A DNA stretch of 64,000 bases from Tessaracoccus sp. OS52 (GTDB taxonomy: Bacteria > Actinomycetota > Actinomycetes > Propionibacteriales > Propionibacteriaceae): the NCBI RefSeq assembly GCF_020687685.1, contig NZ_JAJEWM010000002.1, positions 1-64,000 on the forward strand. Direction: 5' to 3'. The notes beneath the pieces were generated by a model. That model saw only the letters and a list, made by a program, of their open reading frames with translations. It had not been told where the DNA came from and made no database searches. A program made the translations under genes and the position numbers. This document shows, in pieces, positions 17,363-26,663 of the stretch; within the stretch, counting starts at the first letter, position 1; each line of letters opens with the position of its first letter.

Positions 17363-18016
17363 TTGATCAAGGTACTCATTGCCGACGACCAGTCGCTGGT
17401 GCGCAGCGGGCTGCGAATGATGATCGACTCCACCGACGACATGGAGACGGTGGGGGAAGCGGCCACCGGCGCCGACGCCGTCGCCATGGTCAGGACGCGG
17501 CGCGTCGACGTCGTCCTCATGGACGTGCGCATGCCCGTCATGGACGGCACCGAGGCCACCAGGCTGATCTCCGAGCTGGGGGTGGACACGAAGGTCCTCG
17601 TCCTGACCACCTTCGACCTGGACGAGTACGTGTTCTCCGCACTGCGCAACGGAGCGTCGGGCTTCCTGCTGAAGGATGCGCTGCCCGAGGAACTGCTGGG
17701 CGCCATCCGGGCCGTCGCCGCCGGCGGGGCCATCGTCGCCCCGACGGCGACGCGCCGCCTGCTGGACCACGTGGCCCCGAGGCTGCCTTCGGGGCGGCCA
17801 CGCGCCGGCGACAAGCTGGAAGCGCTCACCGACAGGGAAAAGGAAGTGCTGCTGGAGGTGTCCAAAGGCGCCAACAACACCGAGATCGGTGAGCGCCTGT
17901 TCATGGCAGAGGGGACGGTCAAGACCCACATCGGCCGCCTGCTGAGCAAGCTCCAGGCGCGCGACCGGGTGGGCCTGGTCCTGATCGCCCACGAGTGCGG
18001 CCTGCTCGACGACTGA
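17363..18016 (+). CDS. NarL/FixJ-type response regulator
   Basis: A 217-residue regulator with receiver domain 1-120 (acidic pair Asp8/Asp9, phospho-acceptor Asp54 in 'VVLMDVRMPVMDG', Lys104 region 'SGFLLKDALP') and a LuxR-type helix-turn-helix at about 150-210 ('LTDREKEVLLEVSKGANNTE', 'VKTHIGRLLSKLQARDR'). It starts with TTG after GAAGGGA and lies 10 nt behind the kinase gene, so kinase and regulator form one operon. Its targets are unknown. Confidence 0.92.
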   Translation: MIKVLIADDQSLVRSGLRMMIDSTDDMETVGEAATGADAVAMVRTRRVDVVLMDVRMPVMDGTEATRLISELGVDTKVLVLTTFDLDEYVFSALRNGASGFLLKDALPEELLGAIRAVAAGGAIVAPTATRRLLDHVAPRLPSGRPRAGDKLEALTDREKEVLLEVSKGANNTEIGERLFMAEGTVKTHIGRLLSKLQARDRVGLVLIAHECGLLDD

Positions 18017-18080
18017 GGACGGACACCTGCCTGCACTCGCGCCCACCCCCCGCTAGGGTTGCCCGCAGAAAGGGGTTCAC

Positions 18081-19232
18081 GTGTACAACGAGGAGCAACG
18101 GCAAGCCGCGTTGGACGCGATGAACATCCTGGACACCCCGCCGGATGAGCGCGTGGACCGGGTCACCCGGCTGGCGAAGGAGCTGTTCGGCGTTCCGATG
18201 GTCAGCGTGTCGCTGATCGACCGGGACCGGCAGTGGCGCAAGTCCCAGATCGGGCTCGGGGGCGCGGAGGCCCCGCGGGCCGATTCCTTCTGCGACTTCA
18301 CGGTCCGACAGGACGCCAGTTCGGTCGTGGAAGATGCCAGCCTGCACGGCCTGTGGGCGGAGAACCCCTTCGTCGTCAACGACCCGCACCTGCGGTTCTA
18401 CGCGGGACACCCGTTGCACGCACCGGGTGGCGAGCCGGTCGGGACGCTGTGCATCGTGGACACCGAGCCGCGCGCCTTCAGCGACGCCCAACGCGCCGTC
18501 CTGAAGGACCTCGCCTTCTGGGTTCAGACCGAGCTGGCTCGCGACTACGAACTGGGGCATGCGGCCCTGATCCAGCAGGCGCTGCGCCCGCGTGCTGTCC
18601 CCGCCGTCCCCGGTTGGACGATCGCCGCCGGCACCCGTGCCAGCGGGCAACTCTCCGGGGACATGTACGACCTGGCACTGCACGGTGAGGTGCTGCGCGT
18701 ATCGCTCGGGGACGCGATGGGCAAGGGCGTGGGTCCTGCCATAGCCGCCGCTTTCGTCCGGGCCTCCCTCCGCACCGCCCCCGCTCGGAGCGTGAGCGAG
18801 GGTCTGGCCGAAGCCGACCGCCTGCTCGGAGAGGACCTGGCCACGGCCATGTTCGTAACCGCCATGCACGCCGACATCTCGACCGTCACCGGCGAGGTGG
18901 AACTCGTCGACGCCGGCCATGGGCTGACCTACATCCTTCGAGCCGACGGTTCCTGGGAGCAGTTGCGATCCACCGGACTGCCGCTGGGGATGGGACTCAC
19001 CATCCAGGAGGAGCGCGACGTCACCCGCGTCGTCCTCCAGCGGGGCGACACGTTCATCTCCTGCAGCGACGGGTTACTGGACGTCCTCGACCCCACGGAC
19101 CCCTTCGGGCACGTCGCCCGCACCCTCGTCGCCGAGGACCCCGAGGGCGCAGTCCGGGAAGCCCTGCTGCTCGCGGAGCGGCAGTCCGCGCCCGACGACG
19201 TCACCGTCCTCGTGGTCAGGCGGGAGGCGTGA
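18081..19232 (+). CDS. GAF-domain SpoIIE/PP2C-type serine phosphatase
   Basis: A 383-residue protein. Residues 10-155 form a GAF domain of the type common in actinobacterial phosphatases ('VDRVTRLAKELFGVPMVSVS', 'FYAGHPLHAPGGEPVGTLCI'); residues 180-382 form a SpoIIE/RsbU phosphatase with metal-binding aspartates in 'LSGDMYDL', 'SLGDAMGKGVGPA', 'DAGHG' and 'SCSDGLLD'. Such enzymes dephosphorylate STAS anti-anti-sigma proteins. A STAS gene and an RsbW-like kinase gene follow two genes downstream, so the substrate is probably the 21178 product. Start GTG at 18081 after AAAGGGG; the stop overlaps the next start by 4 nt. The GAF domain should receive the signal, which is unknown. Confidence 0.9.
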   Translation: MYNEEQRQAALDAMNILDTPPDERVDRVTRLAKELFGVPMVSVSLIDRDRQWRKSQIGLGGAEAPRADSFCDFTVRQDASSVVEDASLHGLWAENPFVVNDPHLRFYAGHPLHAPGGEPVGTLCIVDTEPRAFSDAQRAVLKDLAFWVQTELARDYELGHAALIQQALRPRAVPAVPGWTIAAGTRASGQLSGDMYDLALHGEVLRVSLGDAMGKGVGPAIAAAFVRASLRTAPARSVSEGLAEADRLLGEDLATAMFVTAMHADISTVTGEVELVDAGHGLTYILRADGSWEQLRSTGLPLGMGLTIQEERDVTRVVLQRGDTFISCSDGLLDVLDPTDPFGHVARTLVAEDPEGAVREALLLAERQSAPDDVTVLVVRREA

Positions 19233-21181
19233 GCGCGCGCTTCGTCGTCATCCGCATCCTGGCGGTGCTCTCGGTGGTGCTCGGGACGAACTACGTCGTG
19301 TGGCGCTGGCTGGAGTCGGTCAACTGGTCGGCCTGGTGGATCGCGGTGCCGCTGGTGGTGGCCGAGACCTACAGCCTGGTCGACACCTTTCTGTTCGCCC
19401 TGACCATGTGGCGAGCGCGCGAGAGGCCGGGTCCGGTCTCCCAGCCACAGGGAACCGTCGACGTCCTCATCACCACCTACAACGAGCCCATCGAAATGGT
19501 GATGCACACCGCCCGGGCCGCCCACCGGATCGCCTACCCGCACGCAACCTGGATTCTCGACGACGGGGCCCGCCCAGCCCTGGAGGAGGCGGCGCGCGCC
19601 GCTGGCATCGGCTACCTGACACGCTCGGAGGACTGGGTGGGCAAGCCCCGTCACGCAAAGGCCGGCAATCTCAACGCGGCGTTGTTCCAGACCGACGGTG
19701 AGTTCCTGTTGATCCTCGACGCCGACCAGGTTCCTGACCCGTTGATCCTGCACCGCACGCTCGGCTATTTCGCCGATGACCCGTCAGTGGCGCTTGTCCA
19801 GACTCCCCAGTGGTTCCACAACGTCGACGAGTCGGATCCTCTCGGCAGCCAGGCCCCGCTGTTCTACGGCCCCATCCAGCAGGGAAAGGACGGCTGGAAC
19901 GCTGCCTTCTTCTGCGGCTCCAACGCGGTGCTGCGTCGTGAGGCGCTGATGCAGCTCGGGATCGTGGGATACGTCCGGGAGGTCGCGGACTCCACCGATC
20001 ACGTCCTTCGGGTATCGGCGAAACTCCTGGGCACCGAGATCCGGAACTCACGCGACAGCGACCTCGCCGAAGAGCTGGCGAGCCTCCGGGCGGGGGTGGT
20101 CAGGGCCAGGTCTCGACTCAGGGCAGGTGAACCGATCGGCGACGTGACGTTCGAGGTCCGCGAGCTCGTGAGCGCCGCTTCCCAGCGGCTGTCGAACCGC
20201 GATGTGGCGGCGATGAAGGCAGATCTTGCAATCCTCGGCCAACTCCCACTGGAACGTGACGCGCAGCTCGACGCCGTCGTCGTCGACGAAATGGCCCTGG
20301 ATCGCCTTGCCGATGCCGGACTCTCCCCCGTCGGATCCATCCGGGCCGTCGGGCAGCTTCTGGAAGGGCTCCGAATCGACCGTTCGGAGGAAGCGCAGCC
20401 GATCCTTCCACTCGCGACGATCTCCGTGACCGAAGACATGGCGACGGCGATGCAACTCCACGCCGTCGGGTGGCGCAGCGTCTACCACCACGAGATCCTC
20501 GCCCAAGGGCTGGCCCCGGAGGACCTGCGCACCATGCTCACGCAGCGGCTGCGGTGGGCACAAGGGACCCTGCAGGTGATGCTGCGGGACAACCCGCTGG
20601 TCAAACGGGGTCTGTCCGCCGGTCAGCGGCTCATGTACTTCGCGACGATGTGGAGCTACCTCTCGGGGTTCGCCGCCATCGTGTACCTCGCGGCACCGGT
20701 GATCTACCTGGTGTTCGGCATCCTGCCGGTGACGGCCTGGAGCGTGGACTTCTTCGCCAGATTCCTGCCGGCTTTCCTGGTGAACCAGTTGCTGTTCGTG
20801 GTGGTGGCGCGGGGGATGCGCACCTGGCGCGGTCAGCAGTACTCGCTCGCGCTGTTCCCGGTGTGGATCAAGGCCTGCTGGACCGCTTTCGCCAACGTGG
20901 TGCTCCACCGGCCGCTCGATTTCGCCGTCACCCGCAAGGACGGCAGGGATCCCTCGGGTGTCCCCTGGCGCCAGATCTGGCCGCAACTGACCGCCATGCT
21001 CGTGCTTGTGGCAGCGCTGGTCATCGGCGTGGTGCGGGTTCTGATCGGGACCGCTGACGGGACGGGCACCCTGGTGAACACCGCCTGGGTGGCCTACGAC
21101 GTCGTGGTGCTGAGCGTCATCGTCCAGGCCGCCCGCTACCGTGGCCCGAAGGTGCTGACAGATTACGTAGGAGAGAAGTGA
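19229..21181 (+). CDS. Cellulose-synthase-like family 2 glycosyltransferase with large insert
   Basis: A 650-residue processive glycosyltransferase. Two N-terminal helices (about 6-27 and 36-60), GT-A catalytic domain with Asp111-Asp112-Gly, Asp164-Ala-Asp166, Thr401-Glu-Asp403 and Gln439-Arg-Leu-Arg-Trp443 (the D, DxD, TED and QxxRW motifs of BcsA), then about five C-terminal helices (470-640). No PilZ domain, so c-di-GMP control is not expected. About 150 residues (248-398), mostly charged and helical, separate the 'FFCGSNAVLRREAL' loop from TED, where BcsA relatives have about 20. It sits inside a phosphatase-STAS-kinase operon with 4-nt overlaps on both sides, suggesting post-translational control of a beta-glycan synthase. 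Confidence 0.9.
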   Translation: MSARFVVIRILAVLSVVLGTNYVVWRWLESVNWSAWWIAVPLVVAETYSLVDTFLFALTMWRARERPGPVSQPQGTVDVLITTYNEPIEMVMHTARAAHRIAYPHATWILDDGARPALEEAARAAGIGYLTRSEDWVGKPRHAKAGNLNAALFQTDGEFLLILDADQVPDPLILHRTLGYFADDPSVALVQTPQWFHNVDESDPLGSQAPLFYGPIQQGKDGWNAAFFCGSNAVLRREALMQLGIVGYVREVADSTDHVLRVSAKLLGTEIRNSRDSDLAEELASLRAGVVRARSRLRAGEPIGDVTFEVRELVSAASQRLSNRDVAAMKADLAILGQLPLERDAQLDAVVVDEMALDRLADAGLSPVGSIRAVGQLLEGLRIDRSEEAQPILPLATISVTEDMATAMQLHAVGWRSVYHHEILAQGLAPEDLRTMLTQRLRWAQGTLQVMLRDNPLVKRGLSAGQRLMYFATMWSYLSGFAAIVYLAAPVIYLVFGILPVTAWSVDFFARFLPAFLVNQLLFVVVARGMRTWRGQQYSLALFPVWIKACWTAFANVVLHRPLDFAVTRKDGRDPSGVPWRQIWPQLTAMLVLVAALVIGVVRVLIGTADGTGTLVNTAWVAYDVVVLSVIVQAARYRGPKVLTDYVGEK

Positions 21182-21510
21182 ACCTGACCACACAGATCCA
21201 CGACGATTACGCGGTCATCGCCGTCGACGGACGGCTGACCGCCACCGGCGCGCCGCTTCTGCGGCAGGCAGCCGCCGACCTCGTCAGCACCGGAAACACG
21301 CGGCTGGTGGTCGACCTGGGCGCGGCCAGTTTCGTCGACTCGTCGGGGCTGGGGGCTCTCATCAATGCGCTCAAGACGGCGCGGCTGGCGGGTGGAGACC
21401 TGCGCATCGCGGCCGCGCCGGACCACGTCCGCAGCGTGCTGCGACTCACGAACCTGGACCGGGTCCTGAGGAACCACCCCACCGCCGGGTCGGCATTCAG
21501 TGACAGCTGA
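21178..21510 (+). CDS. STAS-domain anti-anti-sigma factor-type protein
   Basis: A 110-residue single STAS domain: 'YAVIAVDGRLTATGAPLLRQ', 'RLVVDLGAASFVDSSGLGAL' and 'LRIAAAPDHVRSVLRLTNLD'. Ser56 in DSSGLG is the position phosphorylated in SpoIIAA/RsbV. The phosphorylated form is expected to be released and the dephosphorylated form to bind the RsbW-like kinase encoded next. Starts with GTG overlapping the glycosyltransferase stop and overlaps the kinase gene by 11 nt. It may control a sigma factor elsewhere or the glycosyltransferase itself. Confidence 0.9.
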   Translation: MNLTTQIHDDYAVIAVDGRLTATGAPLLRQAAADLVSTGNTRLVVDLGAASFVDSSGLGALINALKTARLAGGDLRIAAAPDHVRSVLRLTNLDRVLRNHPTAGSAFSDS

Positions 21511-21913
21511 CTCCAATCGATGGGTGAAGATCGAGGGTGAAGCCGTCCCGGACTTCCTGGATCGGGTCCTTGATGCCCTCGAGACGCTGTTGGAGGAGGA
21601 TCCACCTGGAAGCGTCGAGGACCGTAGCCTCTTCGCGCTGGCGCTGAGCGAGATCACGACCAACGTGATCGAGCACAGCGCCCCTGCCGACGCCGTGCAG
21701 GTGACCGTTGAACTGTGCGCCAGCCCGGTTGCCCTGCAGGCAACGGTGTCAGACACCGCGCCCCCGGTCTCCCTGGACCTGGGGTCGACGACGATGCCGG
21801 GCGCCGATCTCGAATCAGGGCGTGGCCTGGCCCTTGCCCGTGCGGTGCTCAGCGACTTCTCCCACGAGGCCAGGACCGCGGGGAACGTCTGGCATCTTCG
21901 CCGCGAGCTCTAG
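21500..21913 (+). CDS. RsbW/SpoIIAB-like serine kinase (anti-sigma type)
   Basis: A 137-residue GHKL ATPase. The N box is 'ALSEITTNVIEHS' (about 50-62), with later G-box-like 'ESGRGLALARAVLSDFSHE'. These proteins phosphorylate STAS partners and hold sigma factors or other clients. It is the last gene of the phosphatase-glycosyltransferase-STAS-kinase operon and its stop overlaps that of a convergent MFS gene by 4 nt. No sigma-factor gene is in the window. Confidence 0.85.
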   Translation: MTADSNRWVKIEGEAVPDFLDRVLDALETLLEEDPPGSVEDRSLFALALSEITTNVIEHSAPADAVQVTVELCASPVALQATVSDTAPPVSLDLGSTTMPGADLESGRGLALARAVLSDFSHEARTAGNVWHLRREL

Positions 21914-23292
21914 TCGGTCCGCGCTTCCGCTGCACTGAGGCCTGTTGCCCCCGGCGGGTTGGCGGGAGCGTCGGCTCCTGTGACGTCGCCCGTACCCCGC
22001 TCGAAAGCGGCCCGTCCGATGAGCAGGGCGCCTGCGCCGAAGCCGATTCCCAGCACCACCCAGGCGACGGCCATCAGGACGAAGGCAACCGCGGACAACC
22101 CCTGCGGCGGCAGGACTAGGGCGGCGAGCACGGCCGCGAGGACGAACGCCAGGTTGAACAGCACGTCGTAGAAGACGAAGACCCTGCCCTTGAACTCCTC
22201 GTCGATGTGCGCCTGGACCAGGGTGTCGACGCAGATCTTGAAGGACTGCGCGGCCAGGCCGATGAAGAAGGAGACGACGAACAGGGTCCACTTCTGAGGT
22301 ATCAGCGCAGTGAAGGACTGCGCGATTCCACCGAGAAGCAGGACCGCGACGGCGGTGCGGCGCAGCCCGAGCCGCCTCGCCAGCAGCGGCACGAACGGTG
22401 TTGCGGAGATGAAGCCGGCACCGGTGAGCAGGCCCCAGACGGTCAGGTCTGCCAGCGCCGGGGCCGGATCCGTGTGGTAGTGGTTGCGCAGGGCCAGGAT
22501 GACGATGACGCTGAGCAGGCCGAACAGCACCCTTGAGAAGAACATCCCGGCCAGACCCAGTGCGGCAGGTGCCCGGTGGTTGAGATGGCGCCAGGCGGCA
22601 CCGAGGCCGACCAGGACATCGCGCGCCTTCGTGCGCGCCTGCCCCGGCTCCGGCCCGAGCGCGTCGTGCGCGAACCGTCGCGACACCATCACGGAGCACG
22701 CGAAGCCGACGGCCGCCACCCAGAACACGACGGCGTCGGCCTGGTGGGAGGGCAGGAAGGGTCCGAGACCGGCCCGGGCGGCGAACCCGAGGGCGGCGCC
22801 GATGACGACTCCGAGAGGTCCCACCGTCGGCAGGATGGAGGAGGCCGAGAGGTACTCGTCCGCGTCGACGGTGTGCTGCATGCCTGCAGCGAGTCCCGCG
22901 AGCATGAAGCGGTTGATGCTCATCGCCACCAGGAGTGCCGCGAACAGCGCCACCTGCCAGCCGCCGTCGGTCAGGTCACCGGCGATGATGCCGCCGATCA
23001 CCACCGCCAGCGCACACCGGATGGTGTCGGAGATCACAGCCACCTGCCGCCTCGACCAGCGGTCCAGGTAGGTGGAGACGAACGGGCCGACGAGCGTGAA
23101 CGGCAGCAGCGTCAGGGCCAGCACCGCCGCGATCGCCCAGGCGTTGGGCTGGGTCTGGGGCGAGAACAGGATGTAGGAGGCCATCCCCACCTGAAGGGTG
23201 CCGTCGGCAGCCTGGCTGAGGACCCGCACGGTCAGGAGTCGGCGGAAAGCGGCATGCCGCCACAGCCGCCGGAGTGCGGGCCCGATAGCCAC
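21910..23292 (-). CDS. MFS transporter
   Basis: A 460-residue major facilitator protein with about 12 hydrophobic helices and an unstructured Ala/Gly/Pro tail from 430. Landmarks are 'FVSTYLDRWSRRQVAVISD' (the loop 2-3 signature region), 'AAGMQHTVDADEYLSASSIL' and 'DEEFKGRVFVFYDVLFNLAF', which resemble the antibiotic-exporter/enterobactin-exporter-like MFS branch. Substrate unknown. GTG start at 23292, 8 nt after the terC stop, so it is probably in the same transcript as the TerC gene. Confidence 0.85.
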   Translation of the reverse strand: MAIGPALRRLWRHAAFRRLLTVRVLSQAADGTLQVGMASYILFSPQTQPNAWAIAAVLALTLLPFTLVGPFVSTYLDRWSRRQVAVISDTIRCALAVVIGGIIAGDLTDGGWQVALFAALLVAMSINRFMLAGLAAGMQHTVDADEYLSASSILPTVGPLGVVIGAALGFAARAGLGPFLPSHQADAVVFWVAAVGFACSVMVSRRFAHDALGPEPGQARTKARDVLVGLGAAWRHLNHRAPAALGLAGMFFSRVLFGLLSVIVILALRNHYHTDPAPALADLTVWGLLTGAGFISATPFVPLLARRLGLRRTAVAVLLLGGIAQSFTALIPQKWTLFVVSFFIGLAAQSFKICVDTLVQAHIDEEFKGRVFVFYDVLFNLAFVLAAVLAALVLPPQGLSAVAFVLMAVAWVVLGIGFGAGALLIGRAAFERGTGDVTGADAPANPPGATGLSAAEARTD

Positions 23293-23300
23293 GACCCGAC

Positions 23301-24488
23301 CTATCCGCTGGTGGATTCGGCGTGCAGCCGGTGCACCTTCTCCAAGGTCCAGGGCAGGCTCGCCTCGTCGGCCATCTCACGGGCCACTTCGCTGTCCAGG
23401 GCGTTCAGCTTGGCCTCGAGTTCCAGGATCCGCTCGTACTCGACGCGGCGGTCCTCGCCGTCGGAGTGGTACTCGGTGTGGAGGTAGCCGTGCGCGGCGC
23501 GGTCCAGGGACCCGATGACGCTGGCGATCCGTCCCTTCGGGCTGAGCAGGGAGATGATGATGGTCAGCGCCAGTGCAACGACGATGAACAGCAGTGACAC
23601 CGGGATGGGGATGACCCAGACGGGGACGTGCTCGCCGCCGTTGATGAACGGCACCTGGTTCTTGTGGAGTGCCTCGAGGACGAGCTTGATGCCGATGAAG
23701 GCCAGGATGGCAGCCAGTCCGTACTTGAGGTAGATGAGGCGGTCGAGCAGGCCGTCGATCAGGAAGTAGAGCTGGCGCAGACCCATCAACGAGAACGCGG
23801 TGGCGGTGAAGACCAGGTAGACGTTGGTGGTGACGCCGTAGATGGCGGGCACCGAGTCCACGGCGAACAGCAGGTCCGTGCCGCCGATGGCCACCATGAC
23901 CAGCAGCATCGGGGTGAGGACGCGCTTGCCGTTCTCCACGGTGAACAGCTTGTCGCCGTCGTAGTGGTCCGACGTCCGCAGGTACTTCTTGGCCAGCCGG
24001 ATGATCCAGTTGTTGGCCTCGTCGTGCTCCTCGGTCTCCGGCTTGAGCATGCGACCGGCCGTCAGGATCAGGAACAACCCGAAGATGTAGAACGTCCAGG
24101 AGAAGGTCTCGATCAGCGCCTTGCCGGCGAAGATGAAGCCGGTCCGCGCGATCAGCGCGAACACGATGCCGAACAGCAGCACCTTCTGCTGGTCCTCGCG
24201 TGGCACCGCGAAGGAGCCGATGATCACGAGGAAGACGAACAGGTTGTCAACACTGAGCGCCTTCTCGATGAGGTATCCGGTGAAGTACTCGGCGCCCATG
24301 GTGGCCCCGCCGAAGATGAGCACCAGGATGCCGAAGAGCACTGCGAGTCCGACGTAGATGGCCGACCAGAGGGCGGCCTCCTTCAGCGTCGGGATGTGCG
24401 CCTTGCGAACATGGAAGAAGAAGTCAAAGGCCAGCAGACCGGCGATGACGAGGATTGTGAGGGCCCAGATCCAAAGCGGCACGGTCAA
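23301..24488 (-). CDS. TerC/Alx-family integral membrane protein
   Basis: A 395-residue member of the TerC family with nine or so helices. Characteristic acidic membrane motifs are present: 'EYFTGYLIEKALSVDNLFVF' (about 68-87) and 'GGTDLLFAVDSVPAIYGVTT' (about 203-222). Family members (Alx, TerC, MeeF) are linked to manganese export, co-translational metalation and tellurite resistance. The TTG at 24488, 10 nt after AGGGAG, is used; GTG at 24482 is an alternative. A hydrophilic helical tail of about 60 residues ends the protein. I see no yybP-ykoY riboswitch in the 24489-24740 gap. Confidence 0.9.
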   Translation of the reverse strand: MTVPLWIWALTILVIAGLLAFDFFFHVRKAHIPTLKEAALWSAIYVGLAVLFGILVLIFGGATMGAEYFTGYLIEKALSVDNLFVFLVIIGSFAVPREDQQKVLLFGIVFALIARTGFIFAGKALIETFSWTFYIFGLFLILTAGRMLKPETEEHDEANNWIIRLAKKYLRTSDHYDGDKLFTVENGKRVLTPMLLVMVAIGGTDLLFAVDSVPAIYGVTTNVYLVFTATAFSLMGLRQLYFLIDGLLDRLIYLKYGLAAILAFIGIKLVLEALHKNQVPFINGGEHVPVWVIPIPVSLLFIVVALALTIIISLLSPKGRIASVIGSLDRAAHGYLHTEYHSDGEDRRVEYERILELEAKLNALDSEVAREMADEASLPWTLEKVHRLHAESTSG

Positions 24489-24740
24489 CGTGAAGCAACT
24501 CCCTGTGGTGGCGGATCAAAAAACGGCCCAGATCCATGAAATCAGCACCTGCGCCGGAGCAAGCTTACCGCGAGCGCCCAACCCACCGGCAGGCTGTTGC
24601 CTGCAGTTGCCCCGGGCACGGAGCCCTGGAAGCGACGGCTGCCGCCACACGCGAGGGCCCAAGCCTCGGCCGCGAGCCTGCGGCTGGCCGACGCGGATCC
24701 GCAGTATCCTCGGTCCTGCACGCTCTGGCTAGGGAGGATC

Positions 24741-26663
24741 ATGGCACGTCGACGCATCGCGGCCATCGCACTCATGTTGACCCTCGCGGTGGCCGGTGGG
24801 TGCGCGCCGGGCGGCGTCCAACCCCAGGAGTCCGAGGCGCCGACCGCGATCACCTCGCCACCCAGGGAACTGCCCAGCGCGGACCCGGTGGCCGCGGACC
24901 TCGCCGCCGGTCTGTCCGCCATGGACTTGACGGCTCTCCCGGTGGCTGATCCCGCGGGTGCCCAGGCCGAACTGGAGCAGATCTTCGCGGGGATGGACGG
25001 TTACCGCCCCACCGTGGAGGTGTCGGGCGTCGAGTACCAGGCCAACGACGACGCCGCCGCCGTCAAGCTGACCCACACCTATGATCTCGGCCTGGACGGC
25101 TGGACGTTCGAGACCACGGCACCCCTGGAACTCGTCGACGGCAAGTGGCAGGTCCAGTGGACGCCACAGGTCGTCCACCCGCAGCTGACCAGCGACTCGC
25201 GGTTGCGACACCAGCGCACGCTGCCCAAGCGGGCACCGATCAACGACAACGCCGGCCTGGCCCTCGTCGAGGAACGAGCGCTCTACCAGGTCGGTATCGA
25301 CAAGGCGGCCATCGACGCCGCGCAGTGGGAGACCTCCGCGGCAGACCTCGCGCGGCTGATGGAGATCGACGCCGCGGCCTACCAGGCGAAGGTCCTGGCC
25401 GGCGGGCCGAAGCAGTTCGTGGTGGCGCGAACCATGCGCCAGGAGGAGATCAGCCCCGACATCGGGTTGGTGCCCGGCGCCCAGGTGGTGGAGACCTCCG
25501 CGGTCGTCGCCCCGAGCGACACCTTCGCCATCGCCCTGCTGGGCCGCACCGGCAAACCGAGCGCCGAGCAGGTGAAGGCATCCGAGGGCGACGTCATGGC
25601 CCAGGACACCATCGGTCTCAGCGGACTGCAGGCCCGCTACGAGGACAGGCTGCGGGGAGTTCCCGACATCAAGGTCGACCTGGTGGGTCGGGACACGGCG
25701 GGCGACCAGGAGGCCGGGGCGGAGTTCGAGACCCAGAACCTCTTCCATCAGGCCTCCAGCGTCGGCGACCCCCTCAACCTGAGCCTTGACCGGGACCTGC
25801 AACTCAAGGCCGAGGAGATCCTGTCCAAGCAGACCGGACTGGCCTCGCTGGTGGTCCTGCGGCCCAGCGACGGCGCCCTCCTCGCAGCGGCCAACTCACC
25901 TGCCGCCGGCGAGTTCCCCCACGCAACCTTCGGCAAGTTCGCGCCGGGCTCCACCTTCAAGGTGGTCTCCTCGCTGGCGATGCTGCGGGCGGGCTTCAAG
26001 CCCTCCTCGAGCGTCAGCTGCCCAGCGACCCTCAACGTCTCGGGCCACAACTTCGGCAACTACTCCGACTACCCCGCCAACATGGTCGGCAACATCACTC
26101 TCTCCCAGGCTCTGGCCCACTCCTGCAACACCACGTTCGCCGCGGCGGCGTCGTCGATAACACCGGAGCAGTTGCACGCGGCCGCCGGGAGCCTCGGTGT
26201 CGGTACGGACTACGACGCGGGCTTCACCTCGAACTTCGGCACCGTCGAGCCCAACAACAGTGCGATCGACCGGGCGGCCAGCATGATCGGCCAGGGCCAG
26301 ATCACCATGTCGCCGCTGGGGATGGCGACGGTGGCCGCCAGTGTCGCGAGCGGCAAGACCACACTCCCGTGGCTGGTGGAGGGTGCCCAGGCCACGCCTA
26401 CGGCCGCGCCCCTCACCCCGGAGGAGGCCACCAGCCTGCAACAGATGATGACGACGGTCATCACCGAGGGTCCCGGCCGGTCACTGGCACCGATCATGAC
26501 CGGCGCCAAGACCGGCACCGCGGAGTGGGGGCAGGTGGGCAACTACCAGCACCACGCCTGGATGATCTCCTGGAACAAGGACTACGCGGTGGCCGCGTTC
26601 GTCGAGGTCGGCGAGTCCGGTTCCAAGAGCGCGGCCCCGCTCATCACCGCGCTGTTCTCGTGA
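24741..26663 (+). CDS. Penicillin-binding lipoprotein (class B type transpeptidase)
   Basis: A 640-residue lipoprotein: signal peptide 'RIAAIALMLTLAVAGGC' with lipobox AGGC, a MecR1-like N-terminal region (about 60-170), a dimerisation domain, and a transpeptidase domain with Ser404-Thr-Phe-Lys407, Ser461-Cys-Asn463 and Lys590-Thr-Gly-Thr593. The three motifs are intact, so it should be an active D,D-transpeptidase, as in the Rv2864c group. The ATG at 24741 after GGGAGGATC gives a proper signal peptide; the longer reading does not. Its stop abuts the stop of the convergent M23 gene with no gap. Confidence 0.93.
   Translation: MARRRIAAIALMLTLAVAGGCAPGGVQPQESEAPTAITSPPRELPSADPVAADLAAGLSAMDLTALPVADPAGAQAELEQIFAGMDGYRPTVEVSGVEYQANDDAAAVKLTHTYDLGLDGWTFETTAPLELVDGKWQVQWTPQVVHPQLTSDSRLRHQRTLPKRAPINDNAGLALVEERALYQVGIDKAAIDAAQWETSAADLARLMEIDAAAYQAKVLAGGPKQFVVARTMRQEEISPDIGLVPGAQVVETSAVVAPSDTFAIALLGRTGKPSAEQVKASEGDVMAQDTIGLSGLQARYEDRLRGVPDIKVDLVGRDTAGDQEAGAEFETQNLFHQASSVGDPLNLSLDRDLQLKAEEILSKQTGLASLVVLRPSDGALLAAANSPAAGEFPHATFGKFAPGSTFKVVSSLAMLRAGFKPSSSVSCPATLNVSGHNFGNYSDYPANMVGNITLSQALAHSCNTTFAAAASSITPEQLHAAAGSLGVGTDYDAGFTSNFGTVEPNNSAIDRAASMIGQGQITMSPLGMATVAASVASGKTTLPWLVEGAQATPTAAPLTPEEATSLQQMMTTVITEGPGRSLAPIMTGAKTGTAEWGQVGNYQHHAWMISWNKDYAVAAFVEVGESGSKSAAPLITALFS

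Noticed and set aside
24489-24740. yybP-ykoY-type riboswitch before the TerC gene
   Set aside because: No conserved loop elements recognised by eye; only an ordinary leader with AGGGAG.
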